Shown: positions 59,369 to 64,000 of the stretch, in pieces
How positions within the stretch are numbered: position 1 is the stretch's first letter
Layout of the letters: every line of letters begins with the position of its first letter
Origin: Cristatella mucedo
Taxonomy: Eukaryota; Bryozoa; Phylactolaemata; Cristatellidae
Reading direction: 5' to 3'
Assembly (NCBI GenBank): GCA_009760855.2
Contig: WPIO01000048.1
Coordinates: forward strand, 2,880,001-2,944,000
Length of the DNA stretch: 64,000 bases
Translations under genes and position numbers: made by a program
The notes under the pieces: model-generated
The model's database searches: none
What the model saw: the letters and a program-made list of their open reading frames with translations, nothing else
Told to the model about the DNA's origin: nothing

Positions 59369-59759
59369 CTGTTGACAAGAGATGAGGTAGTGGGGTAGAA
59401 GGCGTTTTGCTTCAGCCAACGAGACGATGCGAGTAGCAGAGCCAAGCAGCAGACAAGCGATCGTAGTGCAAAGGTCGGTGACGCTGTCGGTAGGTAGAGC
59501 ATACATAGCAGCTAGAGGCAGAGGAACATGCAGCCACTCTAGTGCTCAATTATCACGATCGTCTGACTAGGTGCAATAGCTTGAGACACTTCTAACCCAG
59601 AGGCAGTGGGCCAGAAATAATGAAGAATTTATGGGAAGAATGTCGTTGTGCTCAAGGGCACAGGCAGACATTTATCACATGTACACAATCCACAAGTGCT
59701 GAGTCCAAACATACATCCAAGTCAGCACTACAACTAGCAATCCTAGCATTGATCTAGCA
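59369..59759 (-). other. ENTPD intron segment
   Basis: A long open frame runs upstream from the ACR3 exon (to 59502), but it is out of family context and lies before a good acceptor, so I treat it as intron. Nothing else seen. Confidence 0.5.
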
Positions 59760-59946
59760 CGGTGGTTCTCAAACTTCCTAATGCCGCGACCCTGTAATAC
59801 AACTCCTCACTGTGTGGCGATCCCCAACCATAAAATTATTGTGTGAAAAATGTAGAAATGCGTGTTTTTCGATGGTCTTAGGCAACCCACATGAGAGGGT
59901 CGTTCGACCCCCAAAGGGGTCGCGACCCACAGGTTGAGAACCACTG
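59760..59946. mobile_element. SPIN/URR1-like hAT MITE
   Basis: 187 bases with inverted ends: left cggtggttctcaaacttcc, right ggttgagaaccactg. Inside are 'cctaatgccgcgaccctg', 'ccccaaccataaaattatt', 'cgatggtcttaggcaaccc', 'ggtcgttcgacccccaaagg' and 'ggtcgcgacccacagg'. From memory this order matches the non-autonomous SPIN (Space Invaders)/URR1 hAT elements almost throughout. It codes for no protein and would depend on a hAT transposase in trans. It abuts a LINE-B fragment on the right, so it probably inserted in it. The 8-base flanks (atctagca, tcttagac) are not identical. Confidence 0.85.
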
Positions 59947-60245
59947 TCTTAGACTGCGGAACTCGCTTCCACGATTCTTACGCAACGACAACTACTCTCC
60001 TGCTGCCGACTGTGGCTCATCCTTTCCAGCGGTCCTGAGCTGCTACTTTCATGCTACTCACTACCTCAACTGCTCTACTGACTCTGCTATGCTTTCCACT
60101 TTCTCTTTGTTGCATGAGATGAAGTATGTTGGCTACCGAATGCACACCGAAAGCTGTTTAGGCTGTGAGTTCGCTATACAAAACTCTCCTGCGTAACACC
60201 CACATAGTCTTTTTGGCAATGTGGAGTTACAGACGGAGATACAAC
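59947..60245 (+). mobile_element. LINE-B 3' fragment
   Basis: Plus-strand LINE-B: 'cttagactgcggaactcgc', 'caactactctcctgctgcc', 'acacccacatagtc', 'cagacggagatac'. The 5' side is cut off by the SPIN-like element. Confidence 0.78.
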
Positions 60246-60433
60246 CCATGGACATGCCACCCGACTTGAAAATGCTGCCATATGTAAGGCTGTAAATGCT
60301 TGTAAAATGCTTGTAAAGGCTTGTAAATGCTGCCATTTGTATTTGCATTTGTAAGCCATGTCCATGTGTACAGAGGCTAGAGCCTTACACATGGCTGCAG
60401 CCTCCTACCTAAGCTCATGGTAAAGCGACATAC

Positions 60434-60519
60434 ACACACACATATATATATATATATATAAATAAATTAATTTATATACATGCATATATATATATATATA
60501 TATATATATACATGCATGC

Positions 60520-60572
<53 letters not shown>
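60434..60572. repeat. Compound (AT)n/(GA)n microsatellite
   Basis: Two AT runs separated by 'catgcatgcat', followed by about 26 bases of GA. Confidence 0.95.
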
Positions 60573-60577
<5 letters not shown>

Positions 60578-60579
60578 CT

Positions 60580-63340
60580 TGTCGGAATGGGTGTTTTGTG
60601 TATCTGTGTGTGCAGGTGAATCTGTGTGTGCAGATGAGACAGGGTAGAGGTAGCCAGAAAATCAAGAGAACGTCACGAAGAGCACGAGAGCCAAGCACAG
60701 AAGTAGGCACCCAGAGAACAGATAGACTAACAGTAACAACCTATCGCTACTTAAATCTCCACGCAAGTAAAGCAAGGTGTCTGTAGCTTTTAGCCGGAGG
60801 CCCCAGAGGTGTCATGACTATATCAGGTCGTATCACACTTCGATTGTCAGCGCAGCCCGCTTCAGTCAGCGTGAGCAGAAGTCCTCCTACCTGAGTTTAT
60901 CGCCGAGAGCTGGACAGCTGTGCAGCTGATGGCCGCCTACAGCTTGGAGCTTGGAGCTATGGTAGGAGGCCGCAGCCCCCTTTGCGGGCCTGCGGCTCCC
61001 TACCTAAGTGCCTTGTATAGATGGCACCGGTCAGAATCAAGGCTGCTGGGAATGGGGTTGAGAGCTTAGGTAGGAGGGTGTGAGTGTGACAGAAGGGGTT
61101 GAGGCAGGCCCAACCAAAGCTATAGCTGTCCAGTCCCCCATCGCCGAGAACGCTGCTCTCTTTTTTGCCCCTTGAAGCCTGGCAGCCAGTAATAGCAGGT
61201 GGCTGGCGGACTTTCAGACAGGGGCTGCAATTAGGCTTTCAGGCCATATTCTCCAGATTCAAAAGCTGCCCCAGAGACTCGTCGGCTGCTGCTGCTCCGT
61301 GGCCTCCACGCAGCAGCTTTAAGATTTGCATTCCGAAATGAAGCAGCCATCTTTGTCTTTTAGTTTGGTGCAAAGAAGGTATCTTGAGCAGCGAGCCTTC
61401 GGCATGCTAGCCAGGGTCGGTACCTGAGGGGTTTCATATTTTGAGGGGGCTGGATAGCATTTTGGAGTGTAGTAGGTATTGTTAAGGTACTAAATAACGT
61501 TCTTTCTTTTCTTCTTCTTAAACTGGGGCAGCTGCCTAAAGGGGCTTTGACCCCACTGGAATGCAACCCAAGAAGCCGCTGAAACCGCTAGCTTTAAACC
61601 CTCCTAAAATTCAGGTAGCCCCCTACCTGGTGGCCAGCCACCAGGCAGGACCAGGGACATCCGGGCAGGGCCAGGCAGGACAAGGGAGAGTGTTGCTAGA
61701 CTTGCAGAGCAGCTCTCAAGCTCTCTTAATAGGGCAGGCAATCAGCCTTCCAGGCACCGCCATCTTACAGGACCTTCTCAGGAGCCTCTGGGCAGCCAGC
61801 CAGCTTTTGTTGCAGAAATGTCTGGCCAGTGACAGGTTGAAATGTTCCACTCATTTATTTACTGCTATCCACCCATTACCTTCAACTTGTTTGGAGAGGA
61901 GATTTTTCAGGTCCTATTGGTCGCACTGTCCGGCCGAGTGGCACTTATACTCTCAGTGCACTTACTCGACTTTCGAGTCTGTGTCTCTCGGGGAGAAGGA
62001 GCTGTAGTGACTGCCGTGACTCATCTGGTCAAGGAATTGCCTTAATATTTTCTATTCAAAACCAGCTCTGTATGCTAATAAACAGGTTCGATCTGTGACT
62101 ATTTGCCTCCTTAGCCGAATCGCACGAGGATTGTAATATAGAGCAGTACCATTTCTGGCTACTCTACCTCAGGGAATGCAGTGCACTGCTGCAATGCAGT
62201 ACAGCCAAAAGGGCGACCTCTTGTTTATTAGGTGTGCAACCCCTCGCTAGGTGATCACAACTGCACAGCCAGCTCAGCTGCTTGCTTTACATAAACGCTT
62301 GGAGAAAATTTAATGCTGCCAGCTAATGGTATGGGCTGTATCGTACTATCTAATATCTCTCCTAACTTTACCATACCTGTGGTGATGACACTACATCTAA
62401 ACGACCTCTGGCCCTCCAATCACTTAGTTGGTTCAAGTAAAAAGGGCACAGTCGGTGGAAGGAGACAAGCCAGCTCTGGGATTGATGAGCTATTCGCTCG
62501 GCTATTGGTCCACACAATATCACCTCAGACAAATTTCCAGTTATGCCCATTCAATGTCAAGGTGTATTGCACTGATAAAATCTTGGATGTGTGCCGATAT
62601 CCATCCATTCCCACCGGCATAGGCAAAGTGAGTGTGGTTGGATGCAGGAGACCCATTTTGTACAAGTACAAGCCCAGTCAGACAGTAGCAACCGCTGGCT
62701 AACCAATCGCTTGCCAGCTGTGCGGCCAATCCCTCTCTCGAGGTCAGTCAACCCAAACCCACACCAGTCTTGTTTTGGCAGACAAAGGACACTTCCCTTC
62801 TGCCGCTTGGGGCTCAGCAGATGCACCTTTCTCTGCCTGCCATTCGGCCTGATTGGAATCTACTCTCTTTGCCTCTGTCTCTCTTTACATCGGTTGCTGA
62901 ATAAATAGTCATACCCTGACTACCTGTTAACAACCATCAACGAACACAGTCTCCAACAAGACTACCTGGAGTCAGCAAACTGGCAGACTGCCCAGGTTCA
63001 TGATTCCAACCCCCTTGGGATCTGAGTGTTCATACCTATTGTTAGCAGACAGTAAACGCTCCATATGCATCGCTAGTCTGCCAAATGTATACATACTTGA
63101 GCGGTGCCACACTTTCAGCATTTTCTCTAAATGTTGTAGTTGGTGTTTTGCCAATGCATTCGCTTTGCTCATACCATGTATCACTTACCACGTTAGATAT
63201 CATAGTTTGTTTTGATTTCGGAACGATGCATCCCCAAACTAGTCAATTTGTCACATTTCTGATCCTAGGCCATCAAAGCAATGCTGGCAAGCATTGCTTC
63301 CAAAGAAGCGCTTAATTGTCACTTGCCATCCGTAGGCAAA
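60580..63340. other. Stretch without recognised genes
   Basis: On the minus strand this should be ENTPD intron upstream of ACR3. 61080-61330 resembles 37580-37800 (Pro/Gly-like low-copy repeat, for example 'ggctaccaggc'/'ctggcagccag' contexts). 61840-62045 and 62313-62702 have open frames with no domain I recognise. ACR1 (DGGST-like) and ACR2 (GATAG-like) exons were looked for and not found. Confidence 0.4.
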
Positions 63341-63349
63341 TGTCGTCGA

Positions 63350-64000
63350 TGTAATGTATGTATAAATGTATCTCCGTCTGTAACCCCAAAAAGCTACAAA
63401 GACTGTGTGGGTGTTAAGCAGGAGAGTTTTGCATGGCTCACTCACAGCCTAAGCGGCTTTCGGTACGCATTCGGTAGCCGACCGACTCTATCTCATGAAA
63501 CAAAGAGAAAGTGAGAGTCATAGCTGAGCCAGGAGAGCTGTTGAGGTAGTGAGCAGCATGGAAGTAGCAGCTCAAGACTGCTGGAGAGGATGTGCCATAG
63601 TCGGCAGCAGGAGATTAGTTGTCGTTGCATAAGTATTGTGGAAGTGAGTTCCACAGTCTAGGACCTGCAGAACAAAAGCTTCTGTCGCCAAAGGTCTTTA
63701 AGCAGAGGAATGGAATAGCTAATTTATTGTTCATACAGGACCTGAGGGCATGAGGAGGCTGAAACTGGTGCAGCAGTTCAGCTAGGTATGAAAGCCAAGC
63801 CGTGACGGGCCTTGTGGGTCACCATACGAACTTTGCTCAGTATCGGTTGATCAACCGGCAACCATCCAAGCTCTTTCAGCAAAGGAGACACACGGTCAAA
63901 CCTCTGGGATTTGTAAACTAGCTTTGCAGCCATATTCATCACCAGCTGCAGTAGCCTAGTGGCTTTTTTGGTAGCTCTGCCAAAAGGGAATGCCAATAAT
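63350..64000 (-). mobile_element. LINE-B copy, continues past right edge
   Basis: Minus strand. 3' end at about 63360-63425 ('aacacccacacagtc' on the minus strand), then a C-terminal coding region up to the edge ([28 protein letters not shown]). Frames are partly broken. Confidence 0.8.

Noticed and set aside
59369-59502. Extension of the ENTPD ACR3 exon to an upstream Met as a start with signal anchor
   Set aside because: The hydrophobic frame lies before a good acceptor, and a functional ENTPD needs ACR1 and ACR2 upstream of ACR3, so this is not the true N-terminus.
59752-59954. Perfect 8-bp target-site duplication around the SPIN-like element
   Set aside because: Flanks atctagca and tcttagac share only part of the expected hAT-type pattern; I do not claim an exact duplication.
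61561-62702. Open frames at 61561-62007 and 62313-62702 as genes
   Set aside because: No recognisable domain, no splice partner and composition like the surrounding non-coding DNA. Not called.

Overview
This is a stretch of an invertebrate animal genome. Long introns with GT-AG junctions, two animal-type multi-exon genes, several families of non-LTR retrotransposons, tRNA-derived SINEs and abundant microsatellites all point that way. I cannot name the species from the sequence alone. Layout: (1) On the plus strand, positions 513-42702 hold one very large gene whose 5' end lies beyond the left edge. I could assemble 20 exons whose splice phases all agree. They encode about 1,958 residues: an ankyrin-repeat block (exons 1-5), a 24-glutamine tract, a long low-complexity Ser/Ala/Gly-rich and basic middle (exons 6-14), and a complete STE11-type protein kinase domain (exons 15-20) that most resembles MAP3K19/YSK4. 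(2) Positions 42703-45030 are the convergent 3' intergenic space with candidate polyadenylation signals for both genes. (3) On the minus strand, from 59368 down to 45031, lie the middle and C-terminal exons of an ecto-nucleoside triphosphate diphosphohydrolase (CD39/ENTPD family) ending in a transmembrane segment. The exons for the first two apyrase motifs are not in the window and should lie past the right edge. (4) Introns and flanks are filled with repeats: LINE-A (CR1/L2-like, (ATT)n tail, one nearly full-length copy at 24545-28030), LINE-B (a second RT lineage), two tRNA-derived SINE families (SINE-A, whose 3' tail resembles the LINE-A tail; SINE-B), minisatellites, a diverged intronic duplication, and large (AT)n, (GA)n, (CT)n, poly-C and CAG tracts. 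(5) At 59760-59946 sits a short hAT-type element that closely resembles the SPIN/URR1 family, which is known for horizontal transfer between distant animals. How the parts work together: the kinase would act in a MAP kinase cascade, with the ankyrin block giving partner binding; the ENTPD would hydrolyse extracellular or lumenal nucleotides. Nothing here suggests the two genes share a pathway; they are simply convergent neighbours. LINE-A probably supplies the machinery that moved SINE-A.
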